Assembly (NCBI RefSeq): GCF_001742165.1
Contig: NZ_CP016443.1
Span: 62,001 to 126,000, forward strand
Reading direction: 5' to 3'
Length of the DNA: 64,000 nt
DNA from: Burkholderia stabilis
GTDB lineage: Bacteria > Pseudomonadota > Gammaproteobacteria > Burkholderiales > Burkholderiaceae
Of this stretch, positions 44,342 to 53,610 are shown in pieces. Position 1 is the stretch's first letter, and every line of letters begins with the position of its first letter. The notes beneath the pieces are model-generated. The model had not been told where the DNA came from. It did not search any database and saw nothing but the letters and a program-made list of their open reading frames with translations. Position numbers and translations under genes: made by a program.

Positions 44342-45235
44342 CGTCAGCAGCAGCGGGATTTCCTTTTTCAGCAGATCGACGACGGCCCGCACGCGCGGCG
44401 GCAGCGGCCGCTGCGCATGCACCAGCACGTTGAGCGCGAAGTCGGGCACGACGTACCGAGGCAGCACCCGGACGAGCTTGCCGAGTGCGAGCGCTTCGGC
44501 GCAGGCCGGTTGCTGCACGACGCCGATGCCGCCGCCGGCCGCGATCGTGTCGAACATCGGCCGCCAGTGGCTCGTCGTCATGACCGTGCGGATGCGCGCG
44601 TATTCGACCGCACCGCCTTCTTGCTGCAGCGGCAGTTGTTCGTTGGCGAACACGCCCTTCACGCGGATGAACGGGTGGTTCGCGAGATCGGCCTTCGTTT
44701 CGAGCGGCGTGTTCCGATCGAGATACGACGGTGCGGCCACGAGCACGCGGCCGACCTCGCCGAGCGCGTACGCGACGAAACCGCCGTCGCCGAGCTGGCC
44801 GACGCGAATCGAAATGTCGACGCCTTCCGTGACCGGATCGACGATGTCGTCGTTCAGCACCAGATCGATGTGCAGTTTCGGATATGCGTTGCGGACGTGC
44901 ATCAGCACACCCGGCATCACGACCTCGCCGAAACATTGCGGCGCCGCCAGCCGGATCGTGCCGTCGAGCGCGTTTTCCGTCTTCGATACCGACGCGACCG
45001 CCATTTCGGCCGCCTCGATCAGCGCCTTGCTGCGCTCGTAGAAAATGCGGCCTTCTTCCGTGCAGGCGAGGGTGCGCGCACTGCGCATCAGCAACCGCGT
45101 GCCGAGGTGCTTTTCGAGCTTCTCGATGCGCTCGCTGACGGCCGGCTGGCCCATGTCGAGATCCCGCGCCGCGCCGGACATCGTCCCGCGCTCCACGACC
45201 CTGACGTAGATGCGCATCGTCGCCAACAAATCCAT
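44327..45235 (-). CDS. LysR-family regulator
   Basis: The 302 residues start MDLLATMRIYVRVVERGTMSGAARDLDMGQPAVSERIEKLEKHLGTRLLMRS with an effector domain of the CrgA/DmlR type. The start is the ATG placing the HTH at the usual position; 20 extra codons upstream are possible. It converges with potE and is divergent from the glycolipid-binding-family gene, its likeliest linked target. Confidence 0.9.
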   Translation of the reverse strand: MDLLATMRIYVRVVERGTMSGAARDLDMGQPAVSERIEKLEKHLGTRLLMRSARTLACTEEGRIFYERSKALIEAAEMAVASVSKTENALDGTIRLAAPQCFGEVVMPGVLMHVRNAYPKLHIDLVLNDDIVDPVTEGVDISIRVGQLGDGGFVAYALGEVGRVLVAAPSYLDRNTPLETKADLANHPFIRVKGVFANEQLPLQQEGGAVEYARIRTVMTTSHWRPMFDTIAAGGGIGVVQQPACAEALALGKLVRVLPRYVVPDFALNVLVHAQRPLPPRVRAVVDLLKKEIPLLLTKNRR

Positions 45236-45465
45236 GAAGTCGCGCCTGTTGTCTGCCTGTCCGATTCCGGGCGCCGTCGACGGACGACGACGCATGCCGG
45301 AGCGTATTCCGCTCGACGGATGGTATCAAAGCCGAGGCGGTCCCACGGTGCAGGCGGGGCCGATACTGACTATCGGCCGCGGATATGCCATGCGCCGAAG
45401 CCGCGTGTGTTCGTCGGCGCGATGAGCGAAAATCGGTGTCCGCGCGACCGACAGGAAACGGTGAC

Positions 45466-46047
45466 ATGACGCAACAGGACGAAGCGGCGCGCACGCGATG
45501 CGTCGCATGGCAGATTGTGCAGACCTGGCAGGCGGCCGAATGGTGCCGGCTCGTGGAGACGCGAACCGGCGTCGATCTGTCGGGCTCGGTGTCGGGCGCG
45601 CTCGACGGCACGCCGTTTCGCATCGACTACGCGATCGCGTGCGATGCCGGCTGGCTCACACGCTCTGTGCGCGTGACACGCTGGGTCGGCGCGCTGTCGC
45701 AGCAGGTGGACATCGCATGCGACGGCGGACGCTGGACGATCGACGGCGTCGACGCACCGGCGCTCGCGGGCGCGACGGACATCGACCTCGGTTTCAGTCC
45801 GTCGACCAATACGCTTCCGATCCGGCGGCTGGCGCTGGCGGTCGGCGATTCGGCGGTGATTCACACAGCGTGGCTGCGTTTTCCGGAATTCGAAGTCGTG
45901 CGTGGCGAACAGCGCTATACGCGCACGGCGCCGCGCGTCTATCGCTACGAGAGCGGCACGTATGCGGCCGATATCGCAGTCGACGAAACGGGTCTCGTCA
46001 CCGACTACGACGAATGGCGGCGCATCGGCGCCGCGCCTGCGCCGTAA
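45466..46047 (+). CDS. Putative glycolipid-binding family protein (PF06475-like)
   Basis: The 193 residues (CVAWQIVQTWQAAEWCRLVETRTGVDLSGSVSGALDGTPFRIDYAIACDAGWLTRSVRV...TNTLPIRRLALAVGDSAVIHTAWLRFPEFEVVRGEQRYTRTAPRVYRYES) match the small family annotated from a crystal structure as glycolipid-binding. The true ligand is not known. The ATG has AGGA 8 nt upstream. Divergent from the LysR gene. Confidence 0.75.
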   Translation: MTQQDEAARTRCVAWQIVQTWQAAEWCRLVETRTGVDLSGSVSGALDGTPFRIDYAIACDAGWLTRSVRVTRWVGALSQQVDIACDGGRWTIDGVDAPALAGATDIDLGFSPSTNTLPIRRLALAVGDSAVIHTAWLRFPEFEVVRGEQRYTRTAPRVYRYESGTYAADIAVDETGLVTDYDEWRRIGAAPAP

Positions 46048-46074
46048 CGCGTCGCATCCCGCACCGGCGGCGCG

Positions 46075-47067
46075 TCAGCGCGCGCTGGCGACCGTCAGCT
46101 TGCCCGGAATCAGCTTCAGCGTGCTGAACGCGTCGGCGATGTTCTGCTGGTAAGCGATCGTCGCGTCGGTGACGGGCTGCACGCCGTAGCCGGCGCGTTT
46201 GAGCGCGACTTCGAGCGTCGGCGCGTCGAGGCCGACGAGCGGCGACAGTTGCGCGGCGACCTCGGGAACATGGTCGCGCGCCCAGCGATCGACCGCGTCG
46301 ACTTCGTCGAGCAGCGCCCGCAGCACCTGCGGGTGAGCGGACGCATACTTGCGCGCGGCGAGGTAATACTGCGTGTTGCGCACGAGCCCTTCGCCGTTCG
46401 CGATCGCGCGCGCGCCGAGTTGCCGCTCGGCGGCCGCCAGGTACGGATCCCAGATCACCCACGCATCGACGCTGCGCTGCACGAACGCGGCGCGCGCGTC
46501 GGCCGGCGTCAGGTAGATCGGCTGGATATCGGCATACGTGAGGCCCGCGTGTTCGAGCGCCTTCACGAGCAGGTAGTGGACGTTCGAGCCCTTGTTGAAC
46601 GCGACCTTCTTGCCGCGCAGTTGCGCGACGTTGCGGATCGGCGAATCGGGCAGCACGACGATCGCCTCGCCCTGCGGCGCGGGCGGCTCGTTGCCGATAT
46701 AGACGAAATCGACGCCGGCCGCCTGCGCGAAGATCGGCGGCGTTTCGCCGACCGTGCCGACGTCGATCGCGCCGGCGTTCAGCCCTTCGAGCAGTTGCGG
46801 GCCGGCCGGGAACTCGAGCCATTGCACCGTCACGCCCTGGCTCGCGAGACGTTTCTCGAGCGTGCCGCGCGCCTTGAGCACGACGAAGTTGCCGTATTTC
46901 TGGAAGCCGATGCGCAGCCGCGTGCCGTTGTCGTCGGCCCGCGCGGGCAGGGCCGCGAGCGGGCCGAGCGCGAGCCCGGCCAGCCCGGCGGCTGCGCCTT
47001 GCAGCCACTGGCGGCGGTGCGGGTTCGCCGGTGTCGTTTCAACGTCTGCGTGCGGTGTGTCGTTCAT
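46075..47067 (-). CDS. ssuA: Alkanesulfonate-binding periplasmic protein
   Basis: The 330 residues resemble E. coli SsuA (RLRIGFQKYGNFVVLKARGTLEKRL, WLEFPAGPQLLEGLNAGAIDVGTVGETPPIFAQAAGVDFVYIGNEPP, IYLTPADARAAFVQRSVDAWVIWDPY). The N-terminus RRQWLQGAAAGLAGLALGPLAALPARA looks like a Tat-type signal (RR followed by hydrophobic stretch). No permease or ATPase gene is adjacent; it may use the sulfonate transporter encoded near 52-55 kb. Confidence 0.9.
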   Translation of the reverse strand: MNDTPHADVETTPANPHRRQWLQGAAAGLAGLALGPLAALPARADDNGTRLRIGFQKYGNFVVLKARGTLEKRLASQGVTVQWLEFPAGPQLLEGLNAGAIDVGTVGETPPIFAQAAGVDFVYIGNEPPAPQGEAIVVLPDSPIRNVAQLRGKKVAFNKGSNVHYLLVKALEHAGLTYADIQPIYLTPADARAAFVQRSVDAWVIWDPYLAAAERQLGARAIANGEGLVRNTQYYLAARKYASAHPQVLRALLDEVDAVDRWARDHVPEVAAQLSPLVGLDAPTLEVALKRAGYGVQPVTDATIAYQQNIADAFSTLKLIPGKLTVASAR

Positions 47068-47241
47068 CGGGCCGTCCTGCGTGCGGGTTCACGGGCCGCG
47101 CGCGAAGGCGGCGCGGCCGGCACAGGGCGAAGCCGGGTGCGGGCGATGCTCGCAACGGGCCGGCCCGCGCCGGATTCAGGACGATACGGCCGCGCGGGCC
47201 GGCAGCCAACCAACGAATCCGCATATGCAAATCAGCGGCGC

Positions 47242-47649
47242 TCAGGCTGCGTCGGCGGCGCTTTCCTCGATCGAATCGACACGGTCCGGATAGAACGCAA
47301 GGTGCCCGCGAATCGCTTCGACGGCGGAATACGGATGCTCGTACGTCCACACGGCGTTGGTCGCGCGTTCGCCGCCGGCGGGGATCGAGTAGTACGCGCA
47401 GTCACCCTTGTACGGGCAGTACGTCGCATGGTCCGTGCGTTGCAGCAACGACATGTCGGTGTCCGAGCGCGGAATGTAGAGCACGGCCGGGTAGCTCGCC
47501 TCGCGCAGCGCGAGCGCGCGGCGCGTATCGGCGACGACCTTGCCGGCCACCGTGACCACCACGCGCGACGGATGCGGTTCGACCGTGATCGGATGATCGG
47601 GGCCCGGCGCTTTCACGGGACGAGAGGGCGTATCGGGGTTGATCGACAT
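47242..47649 (-). CDS. DUF427 domain protein
   Basis: The 135 residues contain the DUF427 core (VVVTVAGKVVADTRRALALREASYPAVLYIPRSDTDMSLLQRTDHATYCPYKGDCAYYSI...NAVWTYEHPYSAVEAIRGHLAFYPDRVD). The Cys-Pro-Tyr-Lys-Gly-Asp-Cys motif is conserved in the family, whose function is unknown. The ATG has GGAGG 7 nt upstream. It lies upstream of ssuA on the same strand (174-bp gap). Confidence 0.85.
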   Translation of the reverse strand: MSINPDTPSRPVKAPGPDHPITVEPHPSRVVVTVAGKVVADTRRALALREASYPAVLYIPRSDTDMSLLQRTDHATYCPYKGDCAYYSIPAGGERATNAVWTYEHPYSAVEAIRGHLAFYPDRVDSIEESAADAA

Positions 47650-47956
47650 CGTGTGACCTCCAGGACTCGGCGGAACGGCGGCGGCGGGCGGATCCCGGCG
47701 CGCCCGTGCCGGCGCTTGCCAGCCGATACGATGCGCCAATTCCGCGGAATCTGCAGGGGGCCGGAATGATGTCGGCGCGCAGCGCGCGACAGCGCCGCCA
47801 GGCAACCTTCCGGCGCTCGCGTGGACATTTTCATGCACGGGCAGCGGGATGCATTCACGGCGATAAGCAACGCCGAATTAATTGGTAAGGGATCGGCGGG
47901 ATGCGCGCGAAGATCGGCCGTCGTCATTCGCATGACAGCCATTTCTTTCCGCCACC
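47650..47956. other. Divergent intergenic region of about 307 bp
   Basis: It separates the DUF427 gene (minus) from the peptide-binding protein gene (plus) and should contain both promoters. I see no clear gene or strong structure. Confidence 0.45.
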
Positions 47957-49618
47957 ATGAAGATTCCTTTCGTTTTGCCAGCCGTGCGCCGCGCGCGCGG
48001 GGCATCGCATCCGTTTACCGTGCTGCGCTGCGTGGCGGCGTCGCTGTTGCTCGCCGGCGCGGCCACGCACGCGTTCGCAGCGCCCACCGGCAAGACGCTC
48101 GTGTACTGCACCGAAGGCAGCCCGGCCGGCTTCGATCCGGGCCAGCACACGACGAGCACCGATTTCGACGCGAGCACGTACACGATCTACAACGGGCTCG
48201 TGCAGTTCAAGCGCGGCACGCTCGATCTCGAACCGTCGCTCGCGACGAGCTGGGACGTGTCGCCCGACCAGCGCACGATTACGTTCCACCTGCGGCGCGG
48301 CGTGAAATTCCAGACGACCGCGTGGTTCAAGCCGACGCGCCCGTTCCAGGCGGACGACGTCGTGTTCACGTTCCGCCGGATGCTCGATCCCGACGATCCG
48401 TTCCGCAAGGCCTACCCGGTCAGCTTCCCGTACTTCAGCGATCTCGGTTTCGACCGCAACGTCGAGCGCATCGAGAAGGTCGACGACTATACGGTGCGTT
48501 TCGTGCTGAAGTCGCCCGACGTCGTGTTCGTGCGCAATCTCGCGATGGCGTTCGCGTCGATCCTGTCGGCCGAATATGCGTCGCAGCTTGCGGCGCGCCA
48601 TCGCGAGGCCGACATCAACCAGTTCCCGGTCGGCACGGGGCCGTTCCTGCTGCGCACTTACCAGAAGGACGCGCTGATCCGCTACGACGCGAACCCCGAC
48701 TACTGGAAGCCGGACGACGTGAAGCTCGCGCGCCTCGTGTTCGCGATCACGCCCGATCCGGCCGCGCGCCTGCAGAAGCTGGTGGCCGACGAATGCCAGG
48801 TGTCGGTGTTTCCGCGACCGGCCGATCTCGAGACGGTACGGCGCGACCCGAAGCTGACGCTGTTTTCCGGAATGGGTTTCAACGTCGGCTTCGTCGCGTA
48901 CAACACGCAGCATGCGCCGCTCGATCGCGTCGACGTGCGGCGCGCGCTCGATATCGCGATCGACAAGACGGCGATCGTGAAGACCGTTTTCAACGGCGAT
49001 GCGAAGATCGCGACGAACCCGATGCCGCCCTCGCAATGGTCGTACAACCCGCGCCTGAAGGATGCGCCGCGCGACCCGGCCGCCGCGAAGGCGCTGCTCG
49101 CGCAGGCCGGTTTCCCGAACGGTTTCGACCTGACGCTGTGGGCGATGCCGGTGCAGCGCCCGTACAACCCGAATGCGCAATTGATGGCGCAGCTGATCCA
49201 GCAGGACTGGGCGAAGATCGGCGTGCGCGCGAAGATCGTCAGCTACGAATGGGGCGAATACAACCGCCGCGCGAAGCGCGAAGGGCAGCACGACGCGATC
49301 CTGTACGGCTGGTCGGGCGACAACGGTGACCCCGACAACTGGCTCGGCACGCTGCTCGGCTGCGACGCGGTGCACGGCAGCAACCTCGCGAAGTGGTGCA
49401 ACCAGGATTTCGAAAAACTCGTGAGCGCGGCGCGCTCGAATGCGGATGTCGCGAAGCGCACGGCGCTGTACGAGCAGGCGCAGGTCGTGTTCAAGGACCA
49501 GGTGCCGTTCACGCCGATCGCGACGTCGATCGTGTCGCTGCCGATATCGAAGCGAGTACACGGGCTGACGTTCTCGCCGCTCGGCGGGCACCGGTTCGAC
49601 GGCGTGTGGCTGGATTGA
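47957..49618 (+). CDS. Peptide/dipeptide-binding periplasmic protein (SBP family 5)
   Basis: The 553 residues have a signal peptide ending near THAFAA. The mature part has TLVYCTEGSPAGFDPGQHTTSTDFDASTYTIYNGLVQFKRGTLDLEPSLATSWDVSPDQRTITFHLRRGVKFQT, characteristic of DppA/OppA-type proteins. There is no adjacent permease or ATPase, so it is an orphan that would share a distant Dpp system. Ligand unknown. Confidence 0.92.
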   Translation: MKIPFVLPAVRRARGASHPFTVLRCVAASLLLAGAATHAFAAPTGKTLVYCTEGSPAGFDPGQHTTSTDFDASTYTIYNGLVQFKRGTLDLEPSLATSWDVSPDQRTITFHLRRGVKFQTTAWFKPTRPFQADDVVFTFRRMLDPDDPFRKAYPVSFPYFSDLGFDRNVERIEKVDDYTVRFVLKSPDVVFVRNLAMAFASILSAEYASQLAARHREADINQFPVGTGPFLLRTYQKDALIRYDANPDYWKPDDVKLARLVFAITPDPAARLQKLVADECQVSVFPRPADLETVRRDPKLTLFSGMGFNVGFVAYNTQHAPLDRVDVRRALDIAIDKTAIVKTVFNGDAKIATNPMPPSQWSYNPRLKDAPRDPAAAKALLAQAGFPNGFDLTLWAMPVQRPYNPNAQLMAQLIQQDWAKIGVRAKIVSYEWGEYNRRAKREGQHDAILYGWSGDNGDPDNWLGTLLGCDAVHGSNLAKWCNQDFEKLVSAARSNADVAKRTALYEQAQVVFKDQVPFTPIATSIVSLPISKRVHGLTFSPLGGHRFDGVWLD

Positions 49619-49627
49619 CGAGGGAGG

Positions 49628-49649
49628 CCGGCGCGCTCGCGCGCGCCGG
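49628..49649. terminator. GC-rich hairpin between convergent genes
   Basis: CCGGCGCGC and GCGCGCCGG flank a 4-nt loop between the peptide-binding gene and the TauD-like gene. No U-run; probably a bidirectional transcript barrier. Confidence 0.45.
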
Positions 49650-49660
49650 TGCGGGTGCCG

Positions 49661-50608
49661 TCAGTTGAGGGCGATAGCCGCCGCGGCTTCGACCGGCGAG
49701 CCTTCGAGCGCGACCGACGGCCGGCCGTCGGGGCCGACCGGCACATCGCCGGCGAGCGTCGTGCGATAGAGCTGGCGGTCGAAGTCGAGATCGAAGATGT
49801 CGACGGGCGCGAGATGCGCGGTCGCGCGGTTGTCCCAGAACGCGATGCTGCGCGGTTCCCACTTGAAGCGGATCGTGAATTCCGGCCGCGTCACGTGTTC
49901 CCACAGCAGTTCGAGCAGCGCCTGGCTCTCGCGCGGCGCCAGCCCCACGATCGATTTCAGGAAGCTCGGGCTCACGTACAGCGCACGTTCGCCGGTCTCC
50001 GGATGCACGCGCACGAGCGGATGTTCGGTCACGAGCGGGCGGCGCTCGACCGCTTCGTCGAACGCGCCCGTGGCGCGCGCGCCGGCCGGCGGCGTGAAGC
50101 GGTGGATGCCGCGCAGGCCGTCGACGAAGCCGCGCAGCGGCGCGGACAGCGTTTCATACGCGCGGACGAGATTGGTCCAGTGCGTGTCGCCGCCGTACGG
50201 CGGGATCGTCACGCCGCGCAGGATCGACGCCCACGGCGGGTTCACGGCGGCCGTCACGTCGGTGTGCCAGCCCGTCCAAGGCCGACGCACCGGCTCGCCT
50301 TCGAAACGCGTCGCCTTGCGGTGCTTTGCGACCGAATACACGGCCGGATGGCCGTCGACGTGCCCGAACACCGGGTGGCCGACCGTCGGCTCGCCGAACT
50401 GCGCGGAGAATGCGACGTGCTGGTCGTGCGTGAGGAATTGCTCGCGGAAGAAGATGACGCGCCATTTCAGCAGCGCGGCGCGGATGGCCGCGATCTGCGG
50501 CGTGGTCAACGGTTGCGTGAGGTCGACGCCGCGTATTTCCGCGCCGATATGGGCGGACAGCGGGATCACGTCGACCGGCTGGGCGGCGGGTTCGAGTAGG
50601 GCGCTCAT
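49661..50608 (-). CDS. TauD/TfdA-family Fe(II)/2-oxoglutarate dioxygenase
   Basis: The 315 residues contain the facial triad His115-x-Asp117 (GWHTDVTA) and distal His265 (WDNRATAHLAPVD). GHPVFGHVDGHPAVYSV is the family's substrate-side segment. Such enzymes hydroxylate the carbon next to a sulfonate or sulfate ester and release sulfite or sulfate. The ATG has CAGGAG 7 nt upstream. Last gene of the organosulfur operon, after the AtsK-like gene. Confidence 0.9.
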   Translation of the reverse strand: MSALLEPAAQPVDVIPLSAHIGAEIRGVDLTQPLTTPQIAAIRAALLKWRVIFFREQFLTHDQHVAFSAQFGEPTVGHPVFGHVDGHPAVYSVAKHRKATRFEGEPVRRPWTGWHTDVTAAVNPPWASILRGVTIPPYGGDTHWTNLVRAYETLSAPLRGFVDGLRGIHRFTPPAGARATGAFDEAVERRPLVTEHPLVRVHPETGERALYVSPSFLKSIVGLAPRESQALLELLWEHVTRPEFTIRFKWEPRSIAFWDNRATAHLAPVDIFDLDFDRQLYRTTLAGDVPVGPDGRPSVALEGSPVEAAAAIALN

Positions 50609-50766
50609 GCGACGCTCCTGGCGGAAGTGGATGGGGTGAAGGGCCGACATCGTTGCGCGAACGCGCGTCGGTCAGGTGGCGAGGGGTTCATGGCCGGATT
50701 CCGGTGGAGGGTGGCCGTGCACACGCGGCGGCGCGCCGGGCATGGCGCCGCCGCGCTGCGCCGGCG

Positions 50767-51720
50767 TTATTGCAGCGTCGCGCCCGGCCCCTTCAGCACG
50801 ACGCTCTGGCGGCCGTCGATGCCGACCGGCACGTCGCCGTGCACGGTCGCGCGGCGCACGACGCGGCGCGCATCGCCGTAATCGTTGATCGCGTAGTGCT
50901 GCGTCGCGCGGTTGTCCCAGATCGCGACGTCGCCTTCCTGCCAGTTCCAGCGCACGGTGTTTTCGAGGCGCGTCACGTGCTCATGGAAGACCTGCAGCAG
51001 ATGCGCGGAATCCTGCGCCGACAGCCCCTTGATCTTCTGCACGAAGTGCCCGAGCACGAGCGTGCGTTCGCCGGTTTCCGGATGCACGCGCACGACCGGA
51101 TGCTCGGTTTCGTAGACGGTCGACGTGAACACTTCGCGGTAGCGCTTCAGTTGCGCATCGTCGGCGTGCACGTGCGTCGACGCGTAGTCGTAGGCGTTCG
51201 TATGGACCGCCCACAACGTGTCGGCAAGCGCACGCAGCGGGTCGGGAAGGTGCGTGTATGCGGCGGCCGTGTTGGCCCACACGGTGTCGCCGCCGAACGG
51301 CGGAATCACGAGCGCGCGCAGGATCGAGATCTTCGGGTACGCATCGACGAACGTCACGTCGGTGTGCCACGAATTGGCGCGCGCGCCGTGCGCGGAATCG
51401 AGTTCGAGCAGGTGCGCGCTGCCGTCGACGGACGGCACGGTCGGGTGCGCGACCGTGTCGCCGAAGCGGCGCGCGAACGCTTCCTGCGCGGTGTCGTCGA
51501 GATGGCGCTGGCCGCGGAAGAACAGCACCTTGTGGCGCAGCAGCGCGGCCTGGATCGCGTCGAACGTTGCATCGTCGAGCGTGGACGACAGCCGGACGCC
51601 GGCGATCTCGGCGCCGATCCGGCCGGCGACCTGGCGAATCTGAAGCGGGGCGGCGGCCGTGCGCGGCGCGGCGTGCGAAGCATGCGAAGACGAGTGGGCG
51701 GCGTGCTGGACTTCGGACAT
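50767..51720 (-). CDS. atsK: Alkylsulfatase AtsK-like dioxygenase
   Basis: The 317 residues carry His119-x-Asp121 (SWHTDVTFVDAYPKISILR) and His275 (WDNRATQHYAINDYG). The sequences AHPTVPSVDGSAHLLELDSAHGARANSWHT and TSTVYETEHPVVRVHPETGERTLVLGHFV closely resemble Pseudomonas putida AtsK, which cleaves medium-chain alkyl sulfate esters with 2-oxoglutarate. CAGGAG precedes the ATG. Same strand as the sulfonate-type ABC genes. Confidence 0.9.
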   Translation of the reverse strand: MSEVQHAAHSSSHASHAAPRTAAAPLQIRQVAGRIGAEIAGVRLSSTLDDATFDAIQAALLRHKVLFFRGQRHLDDTAQEAFARRFGDTVAHPTVPSVDGSAHLLELDSAHGARANSWHTDVTFVDAYPKISILRALVIPPFGGDTVWANTAAAYTHLPDPLRALADTLWAVHTNAYDYASTHVHADDAQLKRYREVFTSTVYETEHPVVRVHPETGERTLVLGHFVQKIKGLSAQDSAHLLQVFHEHVTRLENTVRWNWQEGDVAIWDNRATQHYAINDYGDARRVVRRATVHGDVPVGIDGRQSVVLKGPGATLQ

Positions 51721-51867
51721 CGGGAGTCTCCTGGAGTCGGATCGGTTGAATCTCCATTCAAGCAGGGACCGCGCGGAACCGGAACCGATGAATCGTCACA
51801 ACCTTAGCGTGCGTGCTGCGATGATCGATATGCGTCGGCATGCTGAGCAATGCGGCGCGTCGTGCGT

Positions 51868-52701
51868 CTACCACGCGAGGCGCCATTCACCGATCCGGTG
51901 CGCGCGACGCGCGTCGACACGCTTGCCGCCTCCCGGCGGTTCGGTGTCGTCGAAATCGGCGAGCACGGTGTCGCGCAACCGCGCGAATTCGGGCGAATCG
52001 CGCCGGCGCGGTCGCGGCAATGCGACGTCGACGATGCGCTCGATGCGGCCCGGGCGAGGCGCCATCGTGACGACACGGTCGCCGAGATAGACGGCTTCGT
52101 CGACATCGTGCGTGACGAGCACCATCGTGATGCGCTCCTGCTCCCAGATGCGCAGCAACTCGTTCTGCATCCGCGCGCGGGTCTGCGCATCGAGCGCGCC
52201 GAACGGTTCGTCGAGCAGCAGCACGCGCGGGCGGTTCACGAGGCCGCGCGCGATCGCGACGCGCTGCGCCATCCCGCCCGACAACTGATTCGGATACGCG
52301 TGCTCGAACCCGTTCAGCCCGACGAGCGCGATGTGATCCGCGACCGCGCGCCGCTTCGCGGCCGCGTCGAGCGGTGCGTTGCGCAGCGCGGATTCGATGT
52401 TCTGTTCGACGGTCAGCCACGGAAACAGCCGGTGATCCTGGAACACGATGCCGCGCTGCAGCGACGTGTCGCGCACGCGCTCGTCGCCGGCGCGGATCTC
52501 GCCCGTGTAGTCGGCATCGAGCCCCGCGATCAGCCGCAGCAGCGTCGACTTGCCGCAACCGCTCGCGCCGACGATCGTGACGAATTCGCCGGCACGCACG
52601 TGCAGCGACACGTCGTCGAGCACGGCGAGCGACGCGCCGCGTTGTGCGTAGTGCTTGCTCACGTGGAGGATGTCGAGCGAATCGGAGGCGAGGTTCGTCA
52701 T
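51868..52701 (-). CDS. ABC transporter ATPase, SsuB/TauB type
   Basis: The 277 residues contain Walker A GASGCGKST (45-53), Q-loop FQDH, signature LSGGMAQR (140-147), Walker B VLLLDEPFGALD and H-loop LVTHDVDEA (His198). RLFPWLTVEQNIESAL is typical for nitrate/sulfonate/taurine ATPases. Its start lies 41 bp after the permease gene stop. Confidence 0.93.
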   Translation of the reverse strand: MTNLASDSLDILHVSKHYAQRGASLAVLDDVSLHVRAGEFVTIVGASGCGKSTLLRLIAGLDADYTGEIRAGDERVRDTSLQRGIVFQDHRLFPWLTVEQNIESALRNAPLDAAAKRRAVADHIALVGLNGFEHAYPNQLSGGMAQRVAIARGLVNRPRVLLLDEPFGALDAQTRARMQNELLRIWEQERITMVLVTHDVDEAVYLGDRVVTMAPRPGRIERIVDVALPRPRRRDSPEFARLRDTVLADFDDTEPPGGGKRVDARRAHRIGEWRLAW

Positions 52702-52741
52702 GGCGGTGCGAAGAAGGTGGCGGCAGGGAAGGAAGCGGCGG

Positions 52742-53572
52742 TCAGCGCGGCAGGTCGCCGCGCCGGGCCAGCACCGTGCGTTCGATCGCACGCGCGATCG
52801 CGTTCAGTGCCCAGCCGGTCACGCCGACGACGATGATCCCGAACAGCACGAGGTCCATCCGGAACTGCTCGCTGCCGTCGATCAACGTGTTGCCGATGCC
52901 GCTGCCTGACACGAGCAGGTATTCGGCGCCGAGCGTCGCGAGCCACGAATAGATCAGGCCGAGATACAGCCCGGTGAAGATCGACGGCAGCGCGGCCGGC
53001 AGGATCACGTAGCGGACCAACTGGAGCCGCGAGTAGCGCAGCGCGCGGGCCACGTCGACATACGCGCGCGGCACCGCATGAATGCCGTCGCACGTATGCG
53101 CGGCGACGGGCAGCAGCGCGGCGAGCGACAGGAACACGACCTTGGCGACGTCGCCGAGGCCGAACCACACGGAAATCAGCGGAATCCACGCGAACAGCGA
53201 GATCTGCTTGAACGTGTCGAAGCTCGGGCCGACCATCCGCGCGGTGACGCGCGACAGCCCGAGCGCGGTACCGAGCAGCAGCCCGGCCGCCGCGCCGATC
53301 GCGAAGCCGCACGCTTCGCGCGCGAGCGATGCGGACAGCGCGCGGGCGAGCGCGCCGCTCGTCGCTTGCGCCCACGCGGTATGCAGCACGTCGGCCGGGC
53401 TGACGAGCAGCCCGCTTTTCACGAGGTGCGTGGCGGCGATCGCCCACCAGAGCGCGAATGCGATGAGCGGCAGCACCAGACCGCGCCAATTCGGCGCATG
53501 CAGGCGGCGGGTGGCCGCGACGGCCGGCGGCGTATCGTCCGGCGTCAGCGCGGGCGTGGCGGAATGCGGCAC
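52742..53572 (-). CDS. Sulfonate-type ABC permease (second of two)
   Basis: The 276-residue protein has about six membrane segments, and the EAA loop YVDVARALRYSRLQLVRYVILPAALPSIFTGLYLGLIYSW resembles SsuC/TauC. The GTG start (MPHSATPAL) has AAGGAG 8 nt upstream. It is followed by the ATPase gene and preceded by another permease gene (38-bp gap). Confidence 0.9.
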   Translation of the reverse strand: MPHSATPALTPDDTPPAVAATRRLHAPNWRGLVLPLIAFALWWAIAATHLVKSGLLVSPADVLHTAWAQATSGALARALSASLAREACGFAIGAAAGLLLGTALGLSRVTARMVGPSFDTFKQISLFAWIPLISVWFGLGDVAKVVFLSLAALLPVAAHTCDGIHAVPRAYVDVARALRYSRLQLVRYVILPAALPSIFTGLYLGLIYSWLATLGAEYLLVSGSGIGNTLIDGSEQFRMDLVLFGIIVVGVTGWALNAIARAIERTVLARRGDLPR

Positions 53573-53610
53573 GGATGGGGCTCCTTGGGTTGCGCGGGCA
53601 GGCGGCGGGC

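Noticed and set aside
41325..45041. Very long plus-strand frame through adiA and potE
   Set aside because: Out-of-frame reading of two well-supported genes; no homology of its own.
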